From: Bradyrhizobium sp. CCGUVB4N
Lineage (GTDB): Bacteria > Pseudomonadota > Alphaproteobacteria > Rhizobiales > Xanthobacteraceae
Assembly: GCF_024199945.1 (NCBI RefSeq)
Contig: NZ_JANADP010000001.1
Location: forward strand, 4,092,001-4,156,000
Length of the DNA stretch: 64,000 bases
Reading direction: 5' to 3'
The notes beneath the pieces are model-generated. The model was not told the DNA's origin, did not search any database, and saw only the letters and a program-made list of their open reading frames with translations. The position numbers were made by a program, and so were the translations under genes. Below are positions 9,971-18,312 of the stretch, piece after piece; position 1 is the first letter of the stretch; the number at the start of each line of letters is the position of its first letter.

Positions 9971-9987
9971 TTTCTGAAGCTTTCTGA
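9971..9987. promoter_or_regulatory. Tandem TTTCTGA repeats, candidate site for the winged-helix regulator
   Basis: Within the 144-base divergent region between the autotransporter pair and the regulator gene, TTTCTGA occurs at 9971-9977 and again at 9981-9987, ten bases apart. A related GTTTCAGGGA follows at about 9995. OmpR/PhoB-type winged-helix domains bind direct repeats spaced roughly one helical turn, so this fits the neighbouring protein. Binding is inferred. Confidence 0.4.
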
Positions 9988-10072
9988 TATTTACGTTTCA
10001 GGGAGACTTTTCGGGCTTTTTCGACACAGTTGCCCTATATGAGCCGGCCAGAGAGAGGCTTGGGGGGATCAG

Positions 10073-11806
10073 TTGCTTCGTTTCGCCGGCTTCGAGCTGG
10101 ATCAGCAGCGCGCGGAGCTGTGCTCAGCCGACGGCGTTGCAATCAAGCTCCGGCCCAAGACCTTCGAGATGCTGCGGTTGTTCGCGACCAGCGGCGGCCG
10201 GGTGCTGAGCAAGCAGGAGCTGATGGAGGCGGTCTGGCCGAACGTGCATGTCGGCGAGGACAGCCTGTTCCAGTGCATCCGCGAGCTTCGCACCGCGCTC
10301 GGCGACGAGCGGCGGCAGCTGATCAAGCTCGCCTCCGGCGGCGGCTACCTGCTGGCGGCGGAGGTCGTGGAGGTGCCGGATGGTACGCCACAGTCCGAGC
10401 TGCCCCGGCTGGCTCCGACGGGCGGGGTTGAGCCTGAGCCGCCGGCCGAGATGGTCGCGGCGCCTGTGCGGCCGCAGCGCGCCAATTTCGGCTTGAGCCG
10501 GCAGGCCATCGTCGCTGTGGTGGCCGGGCTCTGTGCGATCGTCATGGGGCTTGCGGTGGCGGCGCCCGTGCTGAAGCCGGACCTGCTGTTCGGACGAACG
10601 CCGCCGCGCATCGTCGTGATGCCGATCGTTGATGCCAGCAACGATTCCCGCGGCGCGGTGATGGCCGCCGAGGTCACCGGCCGCCTGACGGACGGTTTTG
10701 CCAAAATCCAGAACATCAGCGTGGTGGCGCCGCGATCGGCGGCGGTGCCGGGCGGTGAAAGCATCGGGCTGCCAGCCACATCATCCGATTACGAACTGCG
10801 CGGCGAGTTGCAGTTCGCCGATCAATCCTGGACGCTGCGGGCGCGCATCATCAAGGCTGCGACCGGCGAGGTTCAATCGGCGGTCGCGGTGTCGGTCAAC
10901 GCCGAGGCGATGGACGCACAGCTTGCTCAGGCGCGGCTCGCCGCAGGCGTCGGCCATGTGCTCGCGCGCCGGCTGAATGAAATTCTGGAGCCGAGTGCGT
11001 CATCGGCGCGCCGCACATCGTCGGCGGGCGGCGACAAGGTGGCCGTCGAGCAGGCGCTCGCCTCGATCAACCAGACCACGCGCGAGCGTTTTGGCGCGGC
11101 ACAAACGATGTTGCAGAAGGCGCTCACCGACGACCCCGACAATGTCGATCTCGCCGTGGCGCTGGCGTCGCTGCAGATGCGCGGCATCCAGATGGTCTGG
11201 TTCGGCCCGGAGGAGGCGGTTACGGTCGAGGCGACGGCCAATGCGACGCTCGAGCGCGCCTTGCGATTGAAGCCGAATTCCATTCCCGTGCTCGAGGCCT
11301 CCTGCCGCTTCCTCAGCGCCACCAATCATTTCGTCGAAAGTCTCGTCACCTGCGCCAAGGCGCTGAGCTTCGATCCGTGGAACGGGTCTGCGCTCTATCT
11401 GATCGGCCTCGGGCAGGTCTATCTCGGCCGCTTCGACGATGCGCTCGCGATGTTCCAGCAGGCCGATCGCTACGACACGCCGCCGGCCTCGCGTTGGACC
11501 TGGCTGCTCGGTGCAGGCATGGCGTATGTCTTGATGGGGCGCGACGAGGACGCGCTGCCGTGGCTGCAGCGCTCGATCGCGATCACGCCGGGGACCGGCC
11601 GCTCGCACTTCCTGCTCGCCGCCGCCTATCAGCGAACGGGCCGGTTCGAGGAGGCGCGGGCGGCGATTGCGGAAGGACTGAAATTGCGGCCCGGCACGAC
11701 GCGTCTCAGCGTCTGGCCGCCGATGAAGAATGCAAGTCCGATCTGTATCGCAGCCTGGGAGCGCGTCGTGCAGGCCGAGGTCGACGCAGGGCTGCCGGAG
11801 CAGTGA
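10073..11806 (+). CDS. Membrane-anchored winged-helix regulator with TPR domain (CadC-like layout)
   Basis: 577 residues. Residues 1-77 form an OmpR/PhoB-type DNA-binding domain (RFAGFELDQQRAELCS, LRPKTFEMLRLF, LSKQELMEAVWPN, VGEDSLFQCIRELRTALGD, SGGGYLL). There is no receiver domain. A single membrane segment lies around 143-165 (IVAVVAGLCAIVMGLAVAAPVL). The C-terminal part has a VVMPIVDASND adenylate-cyclase-like region and TPR helices from about 330 to 560, with repeats such as GSALYLIGLGQVYLGRFDDALAMFQQADRY. The start is TTG, preceded by GGGGGGA at 10061-10066. The layout is that of one-component membrane regulators that sense in the periplasm and bind DNA directly. Its divergent position makes the autotransporter pair the likely target, which is an inference. 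Confidence 0.85.
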   Translation: MLRFAGFELDQQRAELCSADGVAIKLRPKTFEMLRLFATSGGRVLSKQELMEAVWPNVHVGEDSLFQCIRELRTALGDERRQLIKLASGGGYLLAAEVVEVPDGTPQSELPRLAPTGGVEPEPPAEMVAAPVRPQRANFGLSRQAIVAVVAGLCAIVMGLAVAAPVLKPDLLFGRTPPRIVVMPIVDASNDSRGAVMAAEVTGRLTDGFAKIQNISVVAPRSAAVPGGESIGLPATSSDYELRGELQFADQSWTLRARIIKAATGEVQSAVAVSVNAEAMDAQLAQARLAAGVGHVLARRLNEILEPSASSARRTSSAGGDKVAVEQALASINQTTRERFGAAQTMLQKALTDDPDNVDLAVALASLQMRGIQMVWFGPEEAVTVEATANATLERALRLKPNSIPVLEASCRFLSATNHFVESLVTCAKALSFDPWNGSALYLIGLGQVYLGRFDDALAMFQQADRYDTPPASRWTWLLGAGMAYVLMGRDEDALPWLQRSIAITPGTGRSHFLLAAAYQRTGRFEEARAAIAEGLKLRPGTTRLSVWPPMKNASPICIAAWERVVQAEVDAGLPEQ

Positions 11807-12005
11807 ACGGCGCGACGCCCGTGCCTCCTCATGTCAGGCGCGATTTCGACATCATGCGAATAATCATATGATATAATTGTTATCGTCCTGTAATGATCGA
11901 TAAATACGTCAGGCGCGGGGATGGCATCAGATCGTCGAGCACGTCCTCACCCGTGTGCAGAAGCGCCGGGTGGATTCAGCACGCCAGGATCTGGAGCCTG
12001 CTCAG

Positions 12006-13793
12006 ATGACGTCCTCGCCATCCTCAACCTTCTGGAAATACGCGGCTCTCAGCGCTGCCCTGTTGCCGGCCGCCGCGCGCGCTGATTCCATTCCGTCGAC
12101 GCCGCCGGTGAATTTCACCAACAGCTCCACCGCGTCGGTCGGATCGACGATCGTCAACCTGCTGGATTCCTACGCCCGTCTCATGCTCACCGATCCCAAG
12201 CTGCGCAACGGTGTGGGTGTGATGGAGCAGAACTATCAGACCGTCATCATGATGACGCAGGAGCGGACGCCGGCGCAGACGCTGGCCGCGGTTCACGACG
12301 ACCGGACGTCGCAGCCCTACAGCGTACTCAACGGCCTCGGCCAGCTGACCTCGTACTTCATGACGGGCATTGGCTCGTCCACGACGGCGACGCCGCCCGC
12401 GAGCCTGACGCCGACCTCGTATCAGCTGACCACGCTGCAGGACTATGATGCCAGCGCACACGGCATCAATTATCTCAATAGCGCGACCATCGGCTTTGCG
12501 ACCTTCGGCGACGGCAGCGCGACGCCGCTGGCCGATGCCGCAAACTTCCTCAACAACACCATCCGCGCCAACGCTTCGACCGAACCGCCGAAGCGCACGT
12601 TCGAGCGTTACATGGGCTCCACGATACCGGTCGTGAATCCCGCGTCCATCACCGCCGGTGTGATCAGCCCGCTCGACTCGCGCTACGGCAACTACAATGC
12701 CGTGAGCAACAAGGCAGGCCTGACGGATGCGGACACGGCGCAGTTCGTCGTTCCCACTTATTTCAGCAGCTTTGCCGTCCCGGTGGCCTATTACAACACC
12801 GTCAACTGGGTGCGTGGCTTCACCGCGACGCCGGCGCTCGTGGCCGCTCATGGTGGCACTTCGATCACGGTCCCCAATGTCGGAAGCTACGACGCCGCGG
12901 GCAATTTCACGCCGACGCAGTTCATGGCGGGCGACTACGTCCCGGGCATCGGCACGGCGCCCCGTCCGTTCCGGCTCTCCACCAAGGTCAACGTCCCGAC
13001 GCTGCTCTGGCAGATCGCGAACGGCACCAACCCCTATGGCGACGGCGCCTTCGTCAGCGGCCACACCAACCTTGCCTACAACCAGGCGCTCGGGCTGGCC
13101 TTCCTGGTGCCGCAGCAATATGAGAGCCTCCTGGTCCGCGCTTCCGACCTCGGCAACAATCGCATCTTCGCAGGCATGCATTCGCCGCTCGATGTGATCG
13201 GCGGCCGCATCGAGGCGACCGCGATCGTCGCGACCAACATCTACGCCGCGCTCTATGGCCCGTATGGCAACCGGCTGGACTGGACCAATTCCGCCAACGC
13301 ATCCGCCTATGCGATCTATCTGGCCCATACCAAGACCCAGAAATATCTGGCGCAGTCGTGCGGGACGAGCACGGTGGAAGATTGCCTCAAGCGGATCGGT
13401 GGTGGTCACGACGGCGATCGCGACCATCACGACGGCGGCGACCGTCATGACGGGCGGGATCGCGACCGCGACGACCGCAACGGGCCCGACTGCAATCTCG
13501 ATCCCGATGATGCGAGGGGCTACACCTATCGCATGACCTACGGGCTCGCTTTGGCGACGTCGATGAAGTTGCCGGAGGTCGTCCCCGTGCAGGCGCAGGT
13601 GCTGCTGCTGACCCGCTTCCCCTATGCCACCGATCAGCAGCGGACCGAGATCCTGCGGGCCACGGCGCTGCCGGCCGGCTTCGCACTGCTCGACGGCAAC
13701 ACCTGGGACGGCTGGGGCCGGCTCAACCTCTATGCCGCAGTCAAGGGCCAGGACTCATTCTTCCGCGCCGTCCGCGCTGCAACGACGCGTTGA
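12006..13793 (+). CDS. Exported PAP2-type phosphatase with Asp/His/Arg-rich insert
   Basis: 595 residues with a signal peptide ending near AAARADS, so probably periplasmic. PAP2 (class A acid phosphatase / haloperoxidase-like) motifs are present in order: APRPFRLSTKVN (R-P motif), VSGHTN near residue 353 with the general acid His, and NRIFAGMHSPLDVIGGR near 386-402 with the nucleophile His and Asp. A low-complexity insert of alternating Asp, His, Arg and Gly (about 466-497) separates the core from a C-terminal part ending DGWGRLNLYAAVKGQDSFF. That tail is typical of bradyrhizobial members of this subgroup. ATG 12006 is chosen because GGAG at 11993-11996 precedes it and the signal peptide follows; GTG 11955 is an alternative. 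Substrate unknown; phosphomonoester or lipid phosphate are both possible. Confidence 0.8.
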   Translation: MTSSPSSTFWKYAALSAALLPAAARADSIPSTPPVNFTNSSTASVGSTIVNLLDSYARLMLTDPKLRNGVGVMEQNYQTVIMMTQERTPAQTLAAVHDDRTSQPYSVLNGLGQLTSYFMTGIGSSTTATPPASLTPTSYQLTTLQDYDASAHGINYLNSATIGFATFGDGSATPLADAANFLNNTIRANASTEPPKRTFERYMGSTIPVVNPASITAGVISPLDSRYGNYNAVSNKAGLTDADTAQFVVPTYFSSFAVPVAYYNTVNWVRGFTATPALVAAHGGTSITVPNVGSYDAAGNFTPTQFMAGDYVPGIGTAPRPFRLSTKVNVPTLLWQIANGTNPYGDGAFVSGHTNLAYNQALGLAFLVPQQYESLLVRASDLGNNRIFAGMHSPLDVIGGRIEATAIVATNIYAALYGPYGNRLDWTNSANASAYAIYLAHTKTQKYLAQSCGTSTVEDCLKRIGGGHDGDRDHHDGGDRHDGRDRDRDDRNGPDCNLDPDDARGYTYRMTYGLALATSMKLPEVVPVQAQVLLLTRFPYATDQQRTEILRATALPAGFALLDGNTWDGWGRLNLYAAVKGQDSFFRAVRAATTR

Positions 13794-13831
13794 GATCCGG
13801 GTGAACTGAGACCGCTTTGTTCGCAAGATCT

Positions 13832-13859
13832 TCCGGCAAGGCGCGGCACGCTTGCCGGA
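13832..13859. terminator. Perfect 9-bp hairpin between convergent genes
   Basis: TCCGGCAAG at 13832-13840 pairs perfectly with CTTGCCGGA at 13851-13859 around a ten-base loop. It lies between the PAP2 gene (ends 13793) and lpxXL on the other strand (ends 13871), so it could stop transcription from both sides. No strong T-run follows. Confidence 0.55.
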
Positions 13860-13870
13860 CAGTTCGTTGA

Positions 13871-14803
13871 TTACCGCCACCGCCGATGCAGCCAGAGCCA
13901 CTGCTCGGGATGCTCGCGCACCCAGCCTTCCACCACATTGGTGATCGCCTGGGTCGTGCCCTGGATGTCGATCTTGCCGTCGGCGTCGCGCACCGGCGGA
14001 ATCTCTTCCGTCAGTTCGGCGCGGAAGCGAAAGCCGGGCAGGCGGATGATGCGCACGCCGTGAATCGGGCACTCGACCTGGCGCAACAGGCGCGCCAGCA
14101 TCGGGTTGGCGCGGGTCTTGCGGCCGAAGAAGGTGACCTCGACGCCCCCGGTGAGATACTGGTCGATCAGCATGGCGACGTGCTTGCCATCCTGCAGCGC
14201 CTGCGCGAGCCGCAGCGGCGCATCGCGCCCCGCCGGGATCAACGTGCCCATGTTGACCTGGCGCATCTCCTGGATGATGCGGTCGGCGGAGGCGATGTTC
14301 GGCCGGCGGTAGAGGATCGCGGCATCGAGCCCGTGCGCGGGCGCAGCGAGCGCGGGCAATTCCCAATTGGCCAGATGCGAGGCGAAGATCAGCGCCGGCT
14401 TGCCGTCGTCCCTGATCTGGTCGTACAGCTCGATGGTGCGCGGCAGCAGCTCGATCCGGCTGTTTTCCGGATGGGCGCGATCGTAGTCCCAGACATGATC
14501 GATATGGGCGAACTCGGCGCCGACGCGGCCGAGATTGTCCCACACGCCCATCAGGATCTGCTCGATCTCCTCCGGCGACTTCTCCGGAAACGCCGCGGTG
14601 AGATTGGCGCGGCCGATGCGGTGCTCGCGCAGGCGCGGGCCGATCGTCTGAGTGACGCGCGCGAAAAAGTCCGAGGTCTTGACCGGATCGAAATAACGCG
14701 TGGTCTTGAGCATGCCGACGGTGGCGGCGCCGATCAGGCTGCCACCGATCGATTTGGCTGCATTCCGCGCGCGAATCTTCGTGCTGAGGGAAAGCAGCGC
14801 CAT
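13871..14803 (-). CDS. lpxXL: Lipid A very-long-chain acyltransferase (LpxXL, HtrB/LpxL family)
   Basis: 310 residues. It is predicted to move the 26-28 carbon hydroxy-acyl chain from AcpXL onto the lipid A precursor at the inner membrane. Family signs are the catalytic HX4E motif in FASHLANWELP, the AILYRRPNI segment, AGRDAPLRLAQAL, MLIDQYLTGGVEVTFFGRKT, and the C-terminal WVREHPEQWLWLHRRWR. The N-terminus has a short hydrophobic stretch (GGSLIGAATVGML) for membrane contact. ATG 14803 is eight bases after the fabF1XL stop, so it is the last gene of the acpXL operon. In Rhizobium and Sinorhizobium an alcohol dehydrogenase gene usually sits just before lpxXL; here it is absent. The family assignment is firm and the XL specificity rests on context. 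Confidence 0.9.
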   Translation of the reverse strand: MALLSLSTKIRARNAAKSIGGSLIGAATVGMLKTTRYFDPVKTSDFFARVTQTIGPRLREHRIGRANLTAAFPEKSPEEIEQILMGVWDNLGRVGAEFAHIDHVWDYDRAHPENSRIELLPRTIELYDQIRDDGKPALIFASHLANWELPALAAPAHGLDAAILYRRPNIASADRIIQEMRQVNMGTLIPAGRDAPLRLAQALQDGKHVAMLIDQYLTGGVEVTFFGRKTRANPMLARLLRQVECPIHGVRIIRLPGFRFRAELTEEIPPVRDADGKIDIQGTTQAITNVVEGWVREHPEQWLWLHRRWR

Positions 14804-14811
14804 GCGTCCGG

Positions 14812-16089
14812 TCAGGCCGGTTCGCGGGTCAGGATCAGCGAGGCGTTCTGGCCACCGAAGCCGAACGAGTTCGACATCACCGCAGTGACGCGGGCGTCGC
14901 GCGCCTTGTTGCCGACGACGTCGAACAGGATCGTGGGATCCGGATTGTCGTAGTTGATGGTCGGCGGAATGCGCTGATGCTCGAGCGTGAGCAGCGAGAA
15001 GATCGCCTCGACCGCGCCGGCGGCCGAGATGGTGTGGCCGACCATCGACTTGTTGGAGGTGACCGGGATCTTCTGCAGGAGATCGCCGAACACGGCCGAT
15101 GTCGTGTTGTACTCCATCTTGTCGTTCTCGGGCGTCGCGGTGCCGTGCGCGTTGATGTGGTCGATCTGGTCCGGCGTCATGCCGGCATCGGCCAGCGTCT
15201 TGTTCATGCAGCCGATGATCGGCTTGCCGTCGGGCGACGAGCGGGTGCGATGGAAGGAATCGGTGAGCTCGCCGCAGCCGGCGATCACGCCGAGGATCTT
15301 TGCGCCACGCGCGGTCGCCGCTTCGTAGCTCTCCAGCACCAGAGCGCCAGCGCCTTCGGCCATGACAAAGCCGTCGCGGTTCTTGGAGAAGGGACGGGAG
15401 GCCGCCTGCGGCGGATCGTTCTGGGTCGACAGCGCCGACAGCAGCGAGAATCGCACCAGCGCTTCCGGATTCACGGTGCCGTCGGTGGCGACGCACAGCG
15501 CGGCATCGGTCTCGCCGCGACGGATCGCTTCGACGCCGAGTTGGATCGAGGTGGCTCCGGACGCGCACGCCGTCGACAGCGAGATCGGCGAGCCCTTGGT
15601 GCCGAAGGTCTCGGCGAGGTGGGCTGCGACCGAGCCGAACATGAAGCGGTGATGATAGGCGTTGTACTTGCCGCCGCCGGAGATGCGCAACAGATCGTCA
15701 TAGTTGAAGTCGGGCGCGCCGACGGCGCGGCCGAGCTCGCGGCGCTGCGGCCATTCGACTTCGACAGGTGCGACCGCGAGGAAGAGCGGACCCGGGAAAT
15801 CGCCCTTGGCGCCGATGCCGGCCTGCTCAAGGGCTTCCTGGGTGACGAGCTCAGCCATCCGCTCGGACAGGCCGGTGGAGGAGAACGGATCGACGCTGAC
15901 GAAGTCGACCGTGCCGGCCATCGTGGTCTTCAGGCCGTCGATCGGAAAGCGCGTGATGGTGCGAATGCCGGATTCGCCGGCGACGAGCTTCGACCAATTG
16001 TCGGCCTTGCCGGCGCCGAGCGAGGTCGTGATGCCCATGCCGGTAACGACGACAACGGGACGCCCGAGTTTGTCGCGTGGTGCAGTCAT
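14812..16089 (-). CDS. fabF1XL: Beta-ketoacyl-ACP synthase, catalytically complete (FabF1XL)
   Basis: 425 residues. Condensing enzyme for elongation of acyl-AcpXL to very long chains. The full ketosynthase triad is visible: Cys175 in STACASGATS, His315 in INAHGTATPEND and His352 in MVGHTISAAGAVE. The Gly-rich end NSFGFGGQNASLIL is also present. The N-terminus VVVVTGMGITTSLGAG is normal for KAS II. It lies 21 bases after the partner gene fabF2XL and eight bases before lpxXL, on the same strand. Its neighbour lacks two of the three catalytic residues, so this protein is probably the active half of a ketosynthase pair. Confidence 0.92.
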   Translation of the reverse strand: MTAPRDKLGRPVVVVTGMGITTSLGAGKADNWSKLVAGESGIRTITRFPIDGLKTTMAGTVDFVSVDPFSSTGLSERMAELVTQEALEQAGIGAKGDFPGPLFLAVAPVEVEWPQRRELGRAVGAPDFNYDDLLRISGGGKYNAYHHRFMFGSVAAHLAETFGTKGSPISLSTACASGATSIQLGVEAIRRGETDAALCVATDGTVNPEALVRFSLLSALSTQNDPPQAASRPFSKNRDGFVMAEGAGALVLESYEAATARGAKILGVIAGCGELTDSFHRTRSSPDGKPIIGCMNKTLADAGMTPDQIDHINAHGTATPENDKMEYNTTSAVFGDLLQKIPVTSNKSMVGHTISAAGAVEAIFSLLTLEHQRIPPTINYDNPDPTILFDVVGNKARDARVTAVMSNSFGFGGQNASLILTREPA

Positions 16090-16110
16090 GTCGATCGTCC
16101 CCCGATAGAA

Positions 16111-17316
16111 CTAGTCAATCGCCTCGACCAGCGCCATGCCTTCGCCGCGCCAGTGTCCGGCTCCCACCACAACGATCTGGGTGGGCGCACCCTGCATTTC
16201 AACCTCGGTCCCGGTCGAATCGTTCGGCGGGAACAGCGCGCCGCGCGAGATCGAGAGCGCCGCGAGCGCAATGCCGAGCGGGAATTGCGTTTCCATGGTG
16301 TGGCCGAACATCGTGCCGGTCGCGCGCACCGGGAAATCGCCGTGCTTCTTCAGGAAGCCGCGCTCCTCCGACGTCGCCGGCTCCGCGCCGGTCGCGCCCG
16401 AGATGATCGCGCCCTTGCCATCGCGCTTGGGCAGCTTGTCCCAAAGCTTCTCCAGCGTCGCTTCCATGTCGCCGGATTGCTTGCGGCGGGCGAGATCCGT
16501 CACCACGCTCGACAGTTTTGCGTACGGTTTGGCGCCACGCGCTTCAGCGTGCGCCTTCGATTCCAGCACCAGGAAGGCGCCGGCTGAGCCGAGCGCGAAG
16601 CCGGCGTGGTCCTTGCGCGCCCACACCGGAGCGAACTTGTCCTTCAGATTGAAGTCACCGAATTCGTAGAGGACCATGAGGTCCTTGCGCTCGCCATTGT
16701 GGGAGCCGCCGACCAGCGCGATGTCGCTCTCGCCCGAGGCGATGCGCGACAGCGCGATGCGGGCGGCATCGGCGCCTGCGACCTCTTCGCCCATGAAGGT
16801 GCGCGAGGTGCCGCCGAGACCGTTGACGATGGCAATGTTGCCGGCGAGCAGATTGGAGAGCTGCGCCAGGAACAGCGTCGGGCGGAGATCGCTCATCAGC
16901 CGCTCGTTGAGGAAGCCCGGCGCATTGGCGCCCTTGGCCTCGGCGGTGAGCACGCCGGTGTCGACGTTGAGGTCGCGCTCGCCGCCGCCGGCGGCGACCA
17001 CCATGTCGATTTTCGACAGGATGTCCTTGTTGCCCTTGATGCCGGCCGAGTCGAGCGCCAGGCCCGCGGCGTAGACGCCGATGCGCTGCCAGGCTTCCAT
17101 CTGGCGCTGGTCGCCCTTCTTGGGGATCTGGCTGTCGAAGGTAACAGGCAGCAACGGGTGCACGATGAAGGGCGCAAAGCCCTTTTCGTCGACATTGATG
17201 CGCTTCTCGGACAGCGCGGCCCAATTGGCGTCGAGACCCTCGCCGAGCGAGGTGGCAAGACCAATGCCGGTGATCCAGACTTCCGTCTGGCCGGGCTTCG
17301 AAGCGGTGTCAGTCAT
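16111..17316 (-). CDS. fabF2XL: Ketosynthase-like partner without catalytic Cys (FabF2XL)
   Basis: 401 residues with the thiolase/KAS fold from end to end (VWITGIGLATSLGEGLDANW at the start; GALFPPNDSTG and VVVGAGHWRGEG at the end). At the active-site Cys position the sequence reads VNGLGGTSRTFMGEE, giving Leu167. The first catalytic His is replaced in IISGATGAEPATSEE (Thr309). The second is kept as His339 in MFGHTMETQ. A protein with this pattern cannot carry out normal Claisen condensation and resembles the chain-length-factor subunits of type II polyketide synthases. It overlaps fabZXL by four bases (ATGA) and precedes fabF1XL. I infer a heterodimer with FabF1XL that sets chain length. Confidence 0.85.
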   Translation of the reverse strand: MTDTASKPGQTEVWITGIGLATSLGEGLDANWAALSEKRINVDEKGFAPFIVHPLLPVTFDSQIPKKGDQRQMEAWQRIGVYAAGLALDSAGIKGNKDILSKIDMVVAAGGGERDLNVDTGVLTAEAKGANAPGFLNERLMSDLRPTLFLAQLSNLLAGNIAIVNGLGGTSRTFMGEEVAGADAARIALSRIASGESDIALVGGSHNGERKDLMVLYEFGDFNLKDKFAPVWARKDHAGFALGSAGAFLVLESKAHAEARGAKPYAKLSSVVTDLARRKQSGDMEATLEKLWDKLPKRDGKGAIISGATGAEPATSEERGFLKKHGDFPVRATGTMFGHTMETQFPLGIALAALSISRGALFPPNDSTGTEVEMQGAPTQIVVVGAGHWRGEGMALVEAID

Positions 17317-17783
17317 GGCGAGACGGCCTGTTGCGGAAAGCCGACGCGTTGCGCGACCGCGTCCATGTATCCGCGCATATCCGCATTGGGGAACGGAATC
17401 AGCGTGAAGGTGAGGGTCGAATTCGCACGCAGCTTGCCGCCGACCCTGATCTTGGCCTCGGTCATCGCATAGCCCGAGCCCTCATGGGCCACGCTCGCCT
17501 CGAGGGTCATCAGGTCGCCCGGAAACACCGAACCGCGCACCTTGGCTTCCTTCACCGCGGCGAGAATCGGCATGCGCTCGAACTTGAGCACGCCAAGCAG
17601 CAGAAAGCCCGAGGCCTGCGCCATCGATTCGATCAGCAGCACGCCGGGCATCAAGGGATAGCCCGGGAAGTGCCCCTCGAAGACAGTGCTCTCCTGGGGA
17701 ACCTGGGCCTCGACGACGATCGTCTTCTCGTCGACCTTGAGGTCGACGATGCGATCGATCATGTGGAAGTATTCGAGTTGCAT
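17313..17783 (-). CDS. fabZXL: (3R)-hydroxyacyl-ACP dehydratase, FabZ-like (FabZXL)
   Basis: 156 residues, hot-dog fold. It removes water from 3-hydroxyacyl-AcpXL during very-long-chain synthesis. The FabZ signature is intact: EGHFPGYPLMPGVLLIESMAQ, with His38 and Glu52 as the catalytic pair. FPGDLMTLEA follows, where FabZ has xPGD. ATG 17783 is preferred over an upstream in-frame codon at 17819 because the latter lies inside acpXL and MQLEYFHMIDRI is the normal FabZ beginning. It starts ten bases after acpXL and its stop overlaps the start of fabF2XL by four bases. Confidence 0.9.
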   Translation of the reverse strand: MQLEYFHMIDRIVDLKVDEKTIVVEAQVPQESTVFEGHFPGYPLMPGVLLIESMAQASGFLLLGVLKFERMPILAAVKEAKVRGSVFPGDLMTLEASVAHEGSGYAMTEAKIRVGGKLRANSTLTFTLIPFPNADMRGYMDAVAQRVGFPQQAVSP

Positions 17784-17793
17784 GACCGCCCGA

Positions 17794-18081
17794 TTAGGCG
17801 CTCGCGCCCTTGGCGGCAACCAGTTCGTCGATGCGCGCGCACAGGTTCTTCAGCACGAAATACTGCTCGGTGGTCGCCTTGCCGTCGTTGACTTCCTGGG
17901 TCCACTTTTCCAGCGGCAGCTTGATGCCGAACTGCTTGTCGATCGCGAACGCGATGTCCAGGAAATCGAGGCTGTCGATACCGAGGTCGTCGATGGCATG
18001 GCTATCCGGCGTGATCGTGTCGCGCGGGATGTCGCAGGTTTCAGCGATGATCGTAGCGACCTGATCGAATGTGGAAGACAT
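17794..18081 (-). CDS. acpXL: Very-long-chain acyl carrier protein AcpXL
   Basis: 95-residue acidic carrier protein on which the 26-28 carbon acid of lipid A is built. The phosphopantetheine site is Ser37 in DDLGIDSLDFLDIAFAID. The sequence following it (FGIKLPLEKWTQEVNDGK, then YFVLKNLCARIDEL) is the distinctive AcpXL tail, longer than in AcpP. A GTG at 18084 directly precedes ATG 18081; ATG is chosen, with AAGG about seven bases upstream. It is the first gene of a five-gene operon, so its promoter should lie in 18085-18312. No operator was recognised there. Confidence 0.93.
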   Translation of the reverse strand: MSSTFDQVATIIAETCDIPRDTITPDSHAIDDLGIDSLDFLDIAFAIDKQFGIKLPLEKWTQEVNDGKATTEQYFVLKNLCARIDELVAAKGASA

Positions 18082-18312
18082 CACTAAGCCTTTGATATAT
18101 TGCTGGTATTTGTCAGATATCCCAGAGTGGCACGGTGGGTGGGCGTCGCGCCCCGAATGACGCCCTCTAACCCCCCTCTGGACGGGTCGGAAGCCCGTAT
18201 ATCGGAGCGCCGCCCTGAGTTCAATGGAGCCGGACAGGGGTGGGGATAGGCCTGGGGATGCCGGTCCGGAGCCGTTTCCGCCGGGGACGGTGCTTCGGGG
18301 GCCGGGCTGGGC

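Noticed and set aside
14803..15568. Possible N-terminal extension of the lpxXL frame across fabF1XL
   Set aside because: The extension is a shifted reading of fabF1XL; the acyltransferase begins at ATG 14803, eight bases after the fabF1XL stop.
16111..17316. FabF2XL as a pseudogene because the catalytic Cys is lost
   Set aside because: The frame is full length, without stops, overlaps its neighbours in operon style and keeps the fold, so an altered role is more likely than decay.
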